Numbered from the stretch's first letter, positions 1-7,239 are shown. The stretch is 11,080 bases of DNA from an uncultured Bacilli bacterium (GCA_947584955.1 CANPWS010000028.1:1-11080), one strand, 5' to 3'. Translations and numbers: made by a program. The notes: generated by a model not told the origin, from the sequence alone.

Positions 1-159
1 CCAAACATTACTCAAGAAGAAATGTCTAATTTACTTGGAGTTACTTCAAGAACAATTAGAAATCATATAAAATATCTGGTTGATAATGATTATATTGAAA
101 GAATTGGTGCTGATAAAAATGGAAAATGGAACGTTATTAAAAAAGGAAGTGAAAAATAA
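1..159 (+). CDS. C-terminal winged-helix end of an AlbA_2/ATP-binding-type regulator (5' end outside window)
   Basis: This is a 52-residue tail, open at the left edge and ending in TAA. It reads as a winged helix-turn-helix: ITQEEMSNLLGVTSRTIRNHIKYL is split over helices 2 and 3, followed by the wing IERIGADKNGKW. This tail is typical of proteins with an AlbA_2 (divergent AAA_4) domain plus C-terminal wHTH, annotated as ATP-binding or RecG-like regulators; the upstream domains are not visible, so that assignment is inference. Its stop overlaps the ATG of the next frame (TAATGA, 157-161), indicating translational coupling with the restriction-methylase relic. Such regulators often sit beside defence genes. 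The HTH is clear; the full family is uncertain. Confidence 0.6.
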   Translation, partial: PNITQEEMSNLLGVTSRTIRNHIKYLVDNDYIERIGADKNGKWNVIKKGSEK

Positions 160-557
160 TGACTGATTTGGAACAAAAGAAAGCAGCTAAAGAGTTTTTT
201 ATAAGATGGAAAGATAAAGGCTATGAGAAAGGTGAATATCAAAAATATGGGATGGATTTACTTGAAAACGTATTATGAGTAGGTAATGCAGTTGATTTTA
301 TTCACTTTGAAGATACAGTTCATATTGATAAAGCAACAGGTTTTATTGATGGATTTATTGATAAGACAAAAGTTTTAATTGAACAAAAATCAATGGATAA
401 AGATTTAGGAAAAGAATATTATCGCTTATCATTTTTAGTAGATACCAAAAATGAACAATCACAAAAAGATTTAAATGAATTAAGAGATAAATTAAATGAA
501 GCAGAAAGTTATAAAAATGAGAAAACAAGAAATGAAACGATTATATTTATTCATTAA
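159..557 (+). pseudogene. Broken N-terminus of an MmeI-like/class I DNA methylase (type IIG-like restriction-modification)
   Basis: The frame starts at the ATG overlapping the upstream stop. It encodes MTDLEQKKAAKEFFIRWKDK, then YEKGEYQKYGMDLLENVL, an in-frame TGA at 276-278, then FIHFEDTVHIDKATGFIDGF and KVLIEQKS. The pattern (FxxxWKxKGYEKGExQ, a D-rich strand, GFID, EQKS) matches the N-terminal nuclease-type domain of MmeI-like and class I restriction-methylation proteins, whose full length is around 900-1000 residues. Here the EQKS segment is followed directly by unrelated-looking, Lys/Asn/Glu-rich sequence (YYRLSFLVDTKNEQ) and a stop at 555-557, so most of the nuclease and all of the methylase and target-recognition domains are missing. 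I read it as a dead restriction-modification gene with a nonsense mutation, a large deletion and a frameshift. Confidence 0.6.
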
Positions 558-724
558 CTAGAAATTTATTGTTAGCATTATATCCATCGCATTTATTATT
601 TAATGGCATAATTACAATTGCAAATAAAATAATTCATATAAATGAAGATTCATTTGTTACAAAAGTAAATAATCTACAATATAATAACTGTTATAGACAG
701 TTATACTATACATTTGAAAATTAG
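536..724 (+). pseudogene. Out-of-frame continuation of the relic; unrecognised hydrophobic fragment
   Basis: The second frame opens at 536, right after a TGA, and has no ATG near its start. It runs 62 codons to TAG at 722-724 and overlaps the end of the preceding frame. It encodes a hydrophobic stretch (LLLALYPSHLLFNGIITIAN) then KIIHINEDSFVTKVNN. Smooth, coding-like composition and the lack of a start suggest it was once joined by a frameshift to the YYRLSFLVDTKNEQ segment upstream. I do not recognise the family. It could be the tail of a different gene fused to the methylase fragment by deletion. Confidence 0.35.
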
Positions 725-747
725 ATTTGTAAAACAAAATAATTCAT

Positions 748-778
748 GGTATCATTTCAAATAGAAGTGATACCTTTT
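748..778 (+). terminator. Intrinsic terminator closing the left-edge relic
   Basis: GGTATCATTTC (748-758) pairs with GAAGTGATACC (764-774) through one G-U pair, leaving a 5-nt loop AAATA. TTTT follows immediately. The hairpin ends the relic about 15-25 bp before homology to the carboxypeptidase begins. Confidence 0.75.
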
Positions 779-788
779 ATTATAGTAA

Positions 789-1319
789 TATTCATATACT
801 AATAAATTAGTAAGATTTTACTCAGGTGCAGATGGATTAAAAACAGGATATACAGGAGAAGCAGGATACTGTCTTACAGCTACGGCTATAAAAAATAATA
901 TGAGATTAATAACAGTAGTTATGAATGAACCAACATCACAAATAAGAAATAGTGAAACAACACAAATGTTAGATTATGGATTTAATATGTATTCAGTAGA
1001 ACAAATATTAGATACAAAAAATACTTTACAATTAGAAAAAGTAGAACTTGGAAAAGAAGAAATGGTTGGAATTATACCTACAGAAGAAGTAAAAATATTA
1101 AATAATAATACAAAAGAAAAAAGAGTAGTAAATTATGATATTAAAGTAGATACTATAAAAGCTCCTATTAAAGTTGGAGATGTCGTAGGAAAAGTAGATG
1201 TAATAGAAAATGGCAAAGTAATAAACTCAGTAGATTTAACTGTAAAAAACGATGTAGAAAAAGCAAATATTTTTACAATATATTATAGAAATATTAAAAA
1301 TATGTTAAAAGGATTTTAA
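789..1319 (+). pseudogene. dacA: 5'-truncated serine-type D-Ala-D-Ala carboxypeptidase (PBP5/DacA family), C-terminal part
   Basis: The open frame begins after TAA at 786-788. Recognisable protein starts at about 801 (NKLVRFYSGADGLKTGYTGE), so homology precedes the first ATG at 900. The LKTG(Y)TGEAG segment is the third active-site box (KTG) of S11 peptidases. It is followed by the domain end (RLITVVMNEPTSQIRNSETT), a PBP5 C-terminal beta domain (about 950-1260) and a short tail (IYYRNIKNMLKGF) where a membrane-anchoring helix usually lies. The signal peptide and the SxxK and SxN boxes, roughly 230 residues, are missing, so the product cannot be an active carboxypeptidase. No promoter or ribosome site is visible before 900. 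The break coincides with the end of the restriction-like relic, so rearrangement is the likely cause; a misassembly at this junction is the alternative. Confidence 0.8.
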
Positions 1320-1321
1320 AT

Positions 1322-1394
1322 AAAAATTAATATAGATAAAAATGGTATATACCCAAAAATAAAAAAAACCATTAAAATTTCTATATTAATTTTT
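1322..1394 (+). terminator. Long hairpin terminator after the carboxypeptidase remnant
   Basis: AAAAATTAATATAGA (1322-1336) is exactly complementary to TCTATATTAATTTTT (1380-1394). An inner AATGGT (1341-1346) can pair with ACCATT (1368-1373). T-rich sequence follows. It is AT-rich but long and sits directly after the stop codon. Confidence 0.6.
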
Positions 1395-1466
1395 TTAAAA
1401 TATAATTATATTTATAATTAAAAAGCCATATTTATAAAGGAAAAAATAAACAAAAAATAAAAATAC

Positions 1467-1494
1467 TTGTATTTTTTTACTTTTTTAGTATAAT
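1467..1494 (+). promoter_or_regulatory. Sigma-A-type promoter for the ankyrin-AAA+ gene
   Basis: -35-like TTGTAT (1467-1472), 16-bp spacer, consensus -10 TATAAT (1489-1494). Transcription would start near 1501, giving a leader of about 30 nt before the GAAGGGA site at 1511-1517. Confidence 0.6.
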
Positions 1495-1529
1495 ATTTAG
1501 TACTATAAAAGAAGGGAAAGTTTTGATTA

Positions 1530-3053
1530 ATGAAAGAATTAGATATTGAAAAATTATTATTACAAATGACCGAAGATGATTTTGATAATATTAAAAAAAT
1601 AAGAAAAGTATTTGGTTCGTTATCTTATCAAGATGAAAATTCAATATCCATATTACATATATTAGTAAAACAAAAATATAACGAACAAAAATGTTTACTT
1701 GCAATAAGATCATTACTTAAATTTGGAATTAATCCTAATTTAGAAGATAATAACTCTAAATGTAATTTCATACAAATTGCTATTTATAATGGTTATAGTA
1801 AAGAATTTATATTAAAAGTTATAAAAGAAGCTTTAAAATATAATTTAAATGTAGGAAAAATATATGGCAGTAAAATTATAGATAGAGTAAGTTTTCATAA
1901 TATTTATGAAAAAAATGTTATAAATATTTATAATCTATTATGTAATTTTAATTTGAATACTTATGATAGTAACTATTTAAATGATTCTAATATAAGTAAC
2001 TATATTAATAGAATGGGGTATAATAAATTGAAAAAATCGAAAGTAAATGCTTTAAATAATGAATTAAGCAAAAATAATTATCAAAAATATGAAGAAATAA
2101 AAGAAAAAGAATTAAAAGAAAAAGAATTAAATAAATTAAATGAGTTAGGAATAATTTTAAATAAAAAAAATTATTATTCTAATTTAGCATTGGGCCGTGA
2201 AAATGAATTAAAAGAAATAATGGTTTCTTTAGCACAAGATAAAGTAATGCCTTTATTAGTTGGAAAATCTGGTGTAGGTAAAACTACTATCATTGATGAA
2301 TTAGCTTATAGAATACAAAAAGATCAAGTACCTGACTTTTTAAAAAATAAATTAATATTAGAAGTTAATCCTAATAATTTAGTTGCAGGTTGTAAATATG
2401 TGGGGCAGTTTAATGAAAAAATGAAAACACTTTGTGAATTATGTAAAAAATATAATGTTTTATTATTTATAGATGAATTACATAATATTTATGGCGTAGG
2501 CTCTACAGAAAAAAGTGATGTAGATATGGCAAATATATTAAAAAGTTATATTGATAGAGATGATTTAAAAGTTATTGGTACTACTACAGATTATGAATAT
2601 GAAAAATTCTTTGCTAAAGATGCTTTAAAGAGAAGATTTGAAAAAATATATATTGAAGAGCCTTCTGAAAATATATTATATGACATAGTAGAAAAAGTAA
2701 TTGATGATAACCTTAAAAAAAATAATTTAATTTTTAAAGATGAAGAAATAAAACAAAAAATTATAAATATATTAATAAAATATACAGAAGATAGATATAG
2801 AGTTTATAATGATAAAATGAATAATCCTCACTTAATAATATCAATTATTGATAAAGCTTTTGCTTATGCTAAAGTATTTGGTATTGACTATATGGAAAAA
2901 GATTTCTTTATAAGTAGTATTAAATCATGTGAAAGAATATATTCTTCGGCTCGTGAAAAAGCTATAAATGAGTTAGAAAATATAGAAAATAATGAAAAAA
3001 ATATAAATAGTAAAATATTAAAGCTTGATTTTGTAAATAAAAGAAAAATGTAG
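1530..3053 (+). CDS. Ankyrin-repeat protein with a single ClpA/ClpB D1-type AAA+ ATPase domain
   Basis: 507 residues. Residues 35-145 look like degenerate ankyrin repeats (SILHILVKQKY; FGINPNLEDNNSKCNFIQIA). Residues 165-210 are a Lys/Glu-rich helical linker. From about 217 there is one AAA+ module closest to the first ring of ClpA/ClpB: Walker A GKSGVGKT (245-252), pore-loop CKYVGQF with Tyr290, Walker B LLFIDE (D315/E316) followed by LHNIYG, sensor-1 IGTTT (349-353) and the arginine-finger pair R368/R369. No second AAA ring, Clp_N domain or ClpP-binding loop is visible. The intact ATPase and pore tyrosine predict an ATP-driven unfoldase or remodeller, with the ankyrin part as a likely substrate or partner arm (inference). 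The start is set by GAAGGGA 12 nt upstream. It has its own promoter and terminator, so it is probably monocistronic. The architecture recalls mitochondrial CLPB/Skd3, whose AAA is instead of D2 type. Confidence 0.85.
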   Translation: MKELDIEKLLLQMTEDDFDNIKKIRKVFGSLSYQDENSISILHILVKQKYNEQKCLLAIRSLLKFGINPNLEDNNSKCNFIQIAIYNGYSKEFILKVIKEALKYNLNVGKIYGSKIIDRVSFHNIYEKNVINIYNLLCNFNLNTYDSNYLNDSNISNYINRMGYNKLKKSKVNALNNELSKNNYQKYEEIKEKELKEKELNKLNELGIILNKKNYYSNLALGRENELKEIMVSLAQDKVMPLLVGKSGVGKTTIIDELAYRIQKDQVPDFLKNKLILEVNPNNLVAGCKYVGQFNEKMKTLCELCKKYNVLLFIDELHNIYGVGSTEKSDVDMANILKSYIDRDDLKVIGTTTDYEYEKFFAKDALKRRFEKIYIEEPSENILYDIVEKVIDDNLKKNNLIFKDEEIKQKIINILIKYTEDRYRVYNDKMNNPHLIISIIDKAFAYAKVFGIDYMEKDFFISSIKSCERIYSSAREKAINELENIENNEKNINSKILKLDFVNKRKM

Positions 3054-3081
3054 GCATATAAAATTGTCTACATTTATTTTT
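3046..3081 (+). terminator. Terminator of the ankyrin-AAA+ gene
   Basis: AAATGTAG (3046-3053, including the stop codon) pairs with CTACATTT (3068-3075). ATTTTT follows. The hairpin overlaps the end of the gene. Confidence 0.7.
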
Positions 3082-3090
3082 ATAATTAAT

Positions 3091-3111
3091 AAAAAAGGCT
3101 AGTAAAACCTT
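3091..3111 (-). terminator. Terminator of def (minus strand)
   Basis: On the minus strand AAGGTT pairs with AGCCTT (one G-U pair, 5-nt loop) and is followed by a T run, starting a few bases after the def stop codon. It faces the terminator of the convergent ankyrin-AAA+ gene. Confidence 0.55.
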
Positions 3112-3114
3112 ATA

Positions 3115-3663
3115 TTAAATTGCACGCATTCTATCAGCATTTTTATTTGGATTTTTTGGATCAATGTAATCAACAAATAAAATACCATTTAAATGATCTA
3201 ATTCATGCTGAAAAGCTATTGCAAGTTCTTCACGAACACGGTATCTAATTTTATTTCCCTTTATGTCATATCCTTCCATTGTAACTCTAGCATATCTTGG
3301 AACAATTCCACATACTTCTCTGTTAACACTAAGGCATCCTTCACCTTCGGAAGCATAAATAAGTTCTTCGGAATGAGAAATTAATTTAGGATTTATCATA
3401 ACATAATCTGCAAATTTTCCGTCTTCATATTCATAACATACAACAAAAAATCTTTCATTAATACCAAGTTGTGGTGCAGCAAGTCCCATTCCTGGTCTTA
3501 AATCATATTTAGTTGCATATTCTTCAATTTGACTTAGACGTAAATGTTCTAGCATATCATTTATTATCTTTTTATATTCTTTTGATATAGGAAATGTTAC
3601 CTCTTTATTAGGAAGGCGAAGTCTTTTGTCTTTTTCATCTAATATATCTTTGGTCTTTAACAT
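3115..3663 (-). CDS. def: Peptide deformylase (type 2)
   Basis: A 182-residue metalloenzyme that removes the formyl group from the N-terminal methionine of nascent proteins at the ribosome. All three deformylase motifs are present: motif 1 GMGLAAPQ (58-65), motif 2 EGCLS (108-112) with metal ligand Cys110, and motif 3 QHELDH (152-157) with ligands His153 and His157 and catalytic Glu154. The longer N-terminal part before motif 1, with YDLRPGMG, is the type 2 form of Gram-positives (about 184 residues). The start has a strong GGGAGGA site just upstream. The gene is separated from the upstream YjcZ-like gene by a terminator, so it probably has its own weak promoter or is reached by read-through. 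No odd residues seen. Confidence 0.97.
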   Translation of the reverse strand: MLKTKDILDEKDKRLRLPNKEVTFPISKEYKKIINDMLEHLRLSQIEEYATKYDLRPGMGLAAPQLGINERFFVVCYEYEDGKFADYVMINPKLISHSEELIYASEGEGCLSVNREVCGIVPRYARVTMEGYDIKGNKIRYRVREELAIAFQHELDHLNGILFVDYIDPKNPNKNADRMRAI

Positions 3664-3700
3664 AAATTATTCCTCCCATCAAATAAATATTTTACCATAA

Positions 3701-3726
3701 AAAAAGAAAAAAGGGAAGAACCCTTT
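3701..3726 (-). terminator. Terminator after the YjcZ-like gene (minus strand)
   Basis: On the minus strand AAAGGG, loop TTCTT, CCCTTT, then a T-rich tail. It begins inside the TAA stop of the YjcZ-like gene and lies before def. Confidence 0.7.
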
Positions 3727-3916
3727 AAACAGCAACGCGGCTTCCAATTATTATTACTAATAATATGAATAAGACTAATATGATAGCTGCACCATATCCG
3801 TATCCTCCGCCATAACCATATCCACCATTATATCCATAATTAGGATATGCATATGAAGTGTTTCCACCACAGCCACAGCCTGAAGTGCCGCCACTGTATC
3901 CTCCGTAGTAATACAT
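3725..3916 (-). CDS. Small Gly/Tyr-rich membrane protein, YjcZ/SscA-like
   Basis: 63 residues. The N-terminal two thirds are almost entirely Gly, Tyr, Ser and Asn with a CGCG cluster (Cys14, Cys16) and repeats of GYG/GGYGYG. Residues 43-58 (AAIILVLFILLVIIIG) form one membrane helix. The helix with its preceding GYGYG matches the YjcZ/SscA family, mostly 25-50 residue proteins of Bacillus and relatives, some of them needed for spore assembly. A very strong AAGGAGGT site (3926-3933) fixes the start. The codons for the Gly-rich part use GGA/GGC/GGT and are noticeably richer in G+C than neighbouring genes. A spore or envelope role is possible, but nothing else in this window proves sporulation. 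Confidence 0.75.
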   Translation of the reverse strand: MYYYGGYSGGTSGCGCGGNTSYAYPNYGYNGGYGYGGGYGYGAAIILVLFILLVIIIGSRVAV

Positions 3917-3925
3917 GATAACTTT

Positions 3926-3955
3926 ACCTCCTTTTCATATCTAATATAGTTTATG
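3926..3955 (-). promoter_or_regulatory. Leader of the YjcZ-like gene: strong RBS and possible sigma-E/K-like -10
   Basis: The minus strand reads CATAAACTA at 3955-3947, which fits the CATAnnnTA -10 pattern of mother-cell sigma factors, followed by AAGGAGGT (3933-3926). A TATATT -10-like box overlaps it and no good -35 is visible for either. A match of this length is common by chance in AT-rich DNA, so only the ribosome site is firm. Confidence 0.3.
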
Positions 3956-4010
3956 GAAAAGATAAAATTTTGACATTACTTTTTAAATATTAGAGGAATA
4001 AATCTTTTTG

Positions 4011-4955
4011 TTATTTAAATATTTTATTAGTGTTATTAAAATTTAATTTAGCAATATTATTTAAAGCATCTTTACCATATAAAGAAATAATTTTTTTAGC
4101 AGTTTCATCAACTAAATCAGATGCTCCTTTTGGAATTTTCATATTAATCTTTTTACTTATTTTATCCATTTCTTTTAAGAAAATATATCTGCTTATCATA
4201 CTAGCACAAGCAACAGATAAACATTTATCTTCAGCTTTTGTCATGAAAAAAATATTTTTAACTTGATTAGGTGAAGAATTTATATGATTATAATAACTTT
4301 TAGGTGGTTCAAATTGATCTACTACTATATAATCATATAAATATTTATTGTCTTTTATTAATTCGTATAATACTTTATTGTGTAAAACAGCTTTCATTTT
4401 ATTCATATTCATATTTTGATTATAATATTTATTATATGTTTCATTATTGACAATAATTGTATGATATGGAATTTTTTTAATAATTTCTGGAACAATTTCT
4501 AAAATTTTTTCGTCAGTTAATTTTTTAGAATCTTTAACTTTTAAATCTAATAAAAAATCAATATTTTCTTTACTTACATAAGTAGCAGTAACTACAATAG
4601 GACCAAAAAAATCTCCTGTTCCAACTTCATCACTACCAATTGAGTTAATTCTAAGTGGTAAAGTTTTTTCGCTACTTTTTTCTTTTTCTTTTTCTTTTTT
4701 CTCTATGAGAGGATTATTTATACCTGAATTTATTTTTTCTGTTTCAATCCAAAAATCACTAGCTAAATCAGCATCTTTTCCTTGAAAAACAACTTTTCCT
4801 GATTCATATAAAGTTACTATAGTATCTCCATCAACAGCTTGAAAAATAGCGTAGGGTGGTGTTTTTTCTCTTTTTGAGTCTTCAAAAAAATTAATCATCT
4901 CTTCTTTTGTCTTATCACATACTTTTAATACTTTAGTAATTGCTTTTTGTTTCAT
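4011..4955 (-). CDS. rnhC: Ribonuclease HIII
   Basis: 314 residues, typical for RNase HIII. It cleaves the RNA strand of RNA-DNA hybrids and clears R-loops and Okazaki primers in many Firmicutes. Residues 1-75 form the TBP-like substrate-binding domain characteristic of type HIII (AIFQAVDGDTIVTLYESGKV). A charged Lys/Glu linker (84-97) follows, then the RNase H2-fold catalytic domain from about 102. The signature SDEVGTGDFFGP gives catalytic Asp109 and Glu110; VVDQF gives Asp213 and KAEDKCLSVA gives Asp243, with spacing matching the DEDD set of characterised RNase HIII. The start is supported by AAAGAGGTG just upstream. It is transcribed divergently from cvpA, a common rnhC neighbour in Bacilli. 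Confidence 0.95.
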   Translation of the reverse strand: MKQKAITKVLKVCDKTKEEMINFFEDSKREKTPPYAIFQAVDGDTIVTLYESGKVVFQGKDADLASDFWIETEKINSGINNPLIEKKEKEKEKSSEKTLPLRINSIGSDEVGTGDFFGPIVVTATYVSKENIDFLLDLKVKDSKKLTDEKILEIVPEIIKKIPYHTIIVNNETYNKYYNQNMNMNKMKAVLHNKVLYELIKDNKYLYDYIVVDQFEPPKSYYNHINSSPNQVKNIFFMTKAEDKCLSVACASMISRYIFLKEMDKISKKINMKIPKGASDLVDETAKKIISLYGKDALNNIAKLNFNNTNKIFK

Positions 4956-4974
4956 TTTTACACCTCTTTGTTAT

Positions 4975-4983
4975 ATTTTAACA
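4975..4983 (-). promoter_or_regulatory. Extended -10 promoter for rnhC
   Basis: The minus strand reads TGTTAAAAT, that is TG-n-TAAAAT, an extended -10 form, about 20 nt before the rnhC start codon. No convincing -35 is seen. Confidence 0.4.
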
Positions 4984-5014
4984 TATTTTTCTTTATTTTT
5001 AAATTAATTTGTAA

Positions 5015-5020
5015 TATAAT
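5015..5020 (+). promoter_or_regulatory. -10 box of the cvpA-trxA operon
   Basis: A perfect TATAAT sits 19 nt before the cvpA ATG, with only a poor -35 (TTTATT, 4992-4997). Transcription would begin right at the ribosome site AAGGAGG (5027-5033), giving a very short leader. Confidence 0.4.
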
Positions 5021-5039
5021 AATGATAAGGAGGATTAAG

Positions 5040-5744
5040 ATGCAGATAGTTGATATAATAATAATACTAATGATTATTTTAGGGGCTGTAGTAGGTTTTA
5101 AACAAGGATTTATTAGGAGAACAACTAGTTTTGTTGGTACTTTTGTTGTTGTAATAGCATCATTTATGTTAAAAAATCCTTTATCAGTAATTATGTATGA
5201 AAATTTACCATTTTTTGATTTTAGTACAACAATTAAAGGTGCTCAAGTAATAAATATTTTAATATATGAATTAATTGCTTTTGCTATTGTAGCATTAGCC
5301 TTAACATTTATACTCAGAATTATAATTACAGTAACAGGTATAATTGAAAAATTATTAAAGATGACAATTTTTCTTAGTTTTCCATCAAAAATACTTGGAA
5401 TATTTGTAGGAGCATTAGAATGTTATGTTTATGTATTTTTAGTTCTTGTTTTCTTAAATTTACCAGCTTTTAATATAAAGATGATAAAAGAAAGTAATTT
5501 TGCTGACGATATTTTAAATAAAACTCCTATTTTATCGCCATTAGCAGATAAGACTGTAGATACATATACAGAAGTTTATAATATATTACATGATAATAAT
5601 AACTTAAGTAATACACAGCTTAATGAAAAACTTTTAGATTTATTATTAGAAAAAGAAGTAATAACAGTAGAAAGTGCTCAAAAGTTAATTGATTCTAATA
5701 AAATATCTATTGATGATGTTAGTATTTTAGATAAATACAGATAG
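5040..5744 (+). CDS. cvpA: CvpA family membrane protein
   Basis: 234 residues. I start it at the ATG at 5040 because AAGGAGG lies 6 nt upstream; the same frame stays open to 4947 but that extension lacks a ribosome site and would overlap the rnhC start. Four membrane helices are visible at about 4-20, 28-45, 70-98 and 115-140, with the CvpA-type opening (VDIIIILMIILGAVVGFKQG) and a second glycine-rich helix pair ending in KILGIFVGALEC. The soluble tail (145-234) is acidic and helical. The family was named for colicin V production in E. coli, but in Firmicutes the molecular role is unclear. trxA follows after 12 bp, so the two are an operon. Confidence 0.88.
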   Translation: MQIVDIIIILMIILGAVVGFKQGFIRRTTSFVGTFVVVIASFMLKNPLSVIMYENLPFFDFSTTIKGAQVINILIYELIAFAIVALALTFILRIIITVTGIIEKLLKMTIFLSFPSKILGIFVGALECYVYVFLVLVFLNLPAFNIKMIKESNFADDILNKTPILSPLADKTVDTYTEVYNILHDNNNLSNTQLNEKLLDLLLEKEVITVESAQKLIDSNKISIDDVSILDKYR

Positions 5745-5756
5745 GAGAAAAGATAA

Positions 5757-6047
5757 ATGATAAATTTAGAAAATGAAAATTTTAATGAGTTAATAAAAGA
5801 AAAAACTTTAGTAGATTTTTATGCTACTTGGTGTGGACCTTGTAAGATGTTAAGTCCAATTGTTGATGAAGTTTCACAAAATTCAGATATTAAATTTGTC
5901 AAGGTTGATATTGATAAACATGATAAGTTGTGCCGTGAATATAAAGTTATGAGTGTTCCTACTTTAATTTTATTTGAAAATGGAAAAGAAATAAAAAGAA
6001 GTGTAGGTTTTATACCAAAAGAAGAGGTAGAAAAATTTATTAAATAG
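5757..6047 (+). CDS. trxA: Thioredoxin
   Basis: 96 residues, slightly short of the usual 102-108 but with the full thioredoxin fold. The redox centre WCGPCK (Trp25 to Lys30, Cys26/Cys29) follows VDFYAT; the cis-proline is Pro68 in VPTLILF; the closing strand and helix are GKEIKRSVGF and EEVEKFI. It acts in the cytoplasm as a dithiol reductant for enzymes such as ribonucleotide reductase. One extra cysteine, Cys59, lies on the third helix. The ribosome site AGGAG overlaps the cvpA stop, so translation is probably coupled. A strong terminator follows 5 bp after the stop. Confidence 0.95.
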   Translation: MINLENENFNELIKEKTLVDFYATWCGPCKMLSPIVDEVSQNSDIKFVKVDIDKHDKLCREYKVMSVPTLILFENGKEIKRSVGFIPKEEVEKFIK

Positions 6048-6052
6048 TAAAT

Positions 6053-6088
6053 AAAAGCTATAAGATGAAACAAGTTCTTATAGCTTTT
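6053..6088. terminator. Bidirectional terminator between trxA and the amidoligase gene
   Basis: AAAAGCTATAAGA (6053-6065) is perfectly complementary to TCTTATAGCTTTT (6076-6088) with a 10-nt loop. U-rich ends arise on both strands, so it can end trxA (plus) and the convergent amidoligase gene (minus). Confidence 0.9.
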
Positions 6089-6092
6089 AATA

Positions 6093-7214
6093 TTATTTAG
6101 TAAATCTTTTGGCTTTTTTAAATTTATTATTAGTAGATTCTTGAAATGATTTTAAATACTGCTTTAAAAAATATATTTTATCAAGATTATTATTAAAAAT
6201 CATATCACATAGTTCTATAGCTTCGTCTAAGTCAATTTTATTATAATTATCATAGTTTAAAAGTGTTTTATTAATTATATCTCTTTTTTCAATTTTGTAA
6301 GTATCAAATGCACTACTTTTCGAATAATTTAATAATTTAACAAAAAAATTAATATTATTTTGCCATATAATAGGATTTAAAGTTCCGTTAGGACATCTAA
6401 ATTCAATTGTATTTTTATCTGCAATCTGTTCATAGTTGTAAGCATTTCCAAAATTTACAGCTTGAAATTTTGAATTATTAATGGTACTTACTATTTCTTT
6501 TAAAGTAAGATTGGTTAAATCATTAAATATTGAATGAAAATCTTTAGATAAAGGTTTAGCATATCTATTTAGATTTGGTCTTGATGTTAAAAAACTTCCA
6601 TTAGAAAATCTAAAAATAATATTTTCATATACCATCCATATCTTTATAAAGTTTAACCATGAATCATAAGATGATCCTAATTCTTGAACTCCAATATGTA
6701 TATGTCCTCCAGTATGTTCATCAGCTTGGGCATATTTATTAAGAAAATTGCACATTTTATTAATTTCTTCCCATGTTTTGGGACTATCATTTAAAATTGG
6801 AGATATTGCTTCAGCGCCTTTATTTAATGATATATCATAGCTAAAAGACCAATGTTTATATTTATCATCATCTATATAATAATTATCTATATTTTCAAAA
6901 TTATTACTTATTTTTAAATCTAAATTTAATTTATCAAAAGCCTTTGTATGGCATTTTTTTAAAATTTGTTTTTCTATTATAGAAAGTGAGTAATACTTTT
7001 TAAAAAAATATTTAAATATTAACATTTCAAATTCTATTTCTATTCCAAAAGTTGTATCTTTATTAAAAGATAAATTATCTCTTAATTCTAAGTAATATTT
7101 TTTCATATTTAATAATAAATATTCTAAATCTTTTCTATTCATTTTAGATAAAATATCATTACTGTTAGGATTTATTATTTTAAAAATTTGTTCATTTTTT
7201 TCTGTATTATACAT
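6093..7214 (-). CDS. Amidoligase family enzyme (glutamine synthetase-like fold)
   Basis: 373 residues. The set TFGIEIEFE (55-63), WSFSYDISL (122-130), GAEAISPIL (133-141), EHTGGHIHIG (166-175) and TIEFRCPNGTLN (269-280) is the core of the amidoligase family (PF12224), a divergent branch of the COOH-NH2 ligases. The Glu59/Glu61, Glu135, His171/His173 and Glu271/Arg273 positions are the expected metal- and ATP-binding residues and are intact, so activity is likely. The family is predicted to form amide or isopeptide bonds between amino acids, peptides or cell-wall components; the substrate is unknown. It has AAGGGGG upstream of the ATG and its own promoter, transcribed away from the 7358-9022 operon. 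No glutamine amidotransferase, ATP-grasp or gamma-glutamyl cyclotransferase partner lies nearby, although such partners are common for this family. Confidence 0.88.
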   Translation of the reverse strand: MYNTEKNEQIFKIINPNSNDILSKMNRKDLEYLLLNMKKYYLELRDNLSFNKDTTFGIEIEFEMLIFKYFFKKYYSLSIIEKQILKKCHTKAFDKLNLDLKISNNFENIDNYYIDDDKYKHWSFSYDISLNKGAEAISPILNDSPKTWEEINKMCNFLNKYAQADEHTGGHIHIGVQELGSSYDSWLNFIKIWMVYENIIFRFSNGSFLTSRPNLNRYAKPLSKDFHSIFNDLTNLTLKEIVSTINNSKFQAVNFGNAYNYEQIADKNTIEFRCPNGTLNPIIWQNNINFFVKLLNYSKSSAFDTYKIEKRDIINKTLLNYDNYNKIDLDEAIELCDMIFNNNLDKIYFLKQYLKSFQESTNNKFKKAKRFTK

Positions 7215-7239
7215 AAAATCCCCCTTTTTGCCAAATGAT

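Noticed and set aside
4030..4266. Plus-strand 78-codon ORF
   Set aside because: It lies antisense within rnhC, which has a complete catalytic set; no ribosome site or family resemblance.
4947..5039. N-terminal extension of CvpA from ATG 4947
   Set aside because: It would overlap the rnhC start and lie upstream of the -10 and ribosome site; the ATG at 5040 is better.
5819..6073. Minus-strand 84-codon ORF
   Set aside because: Antisense to trxA; it runs through the terminator and has no supporting signal.
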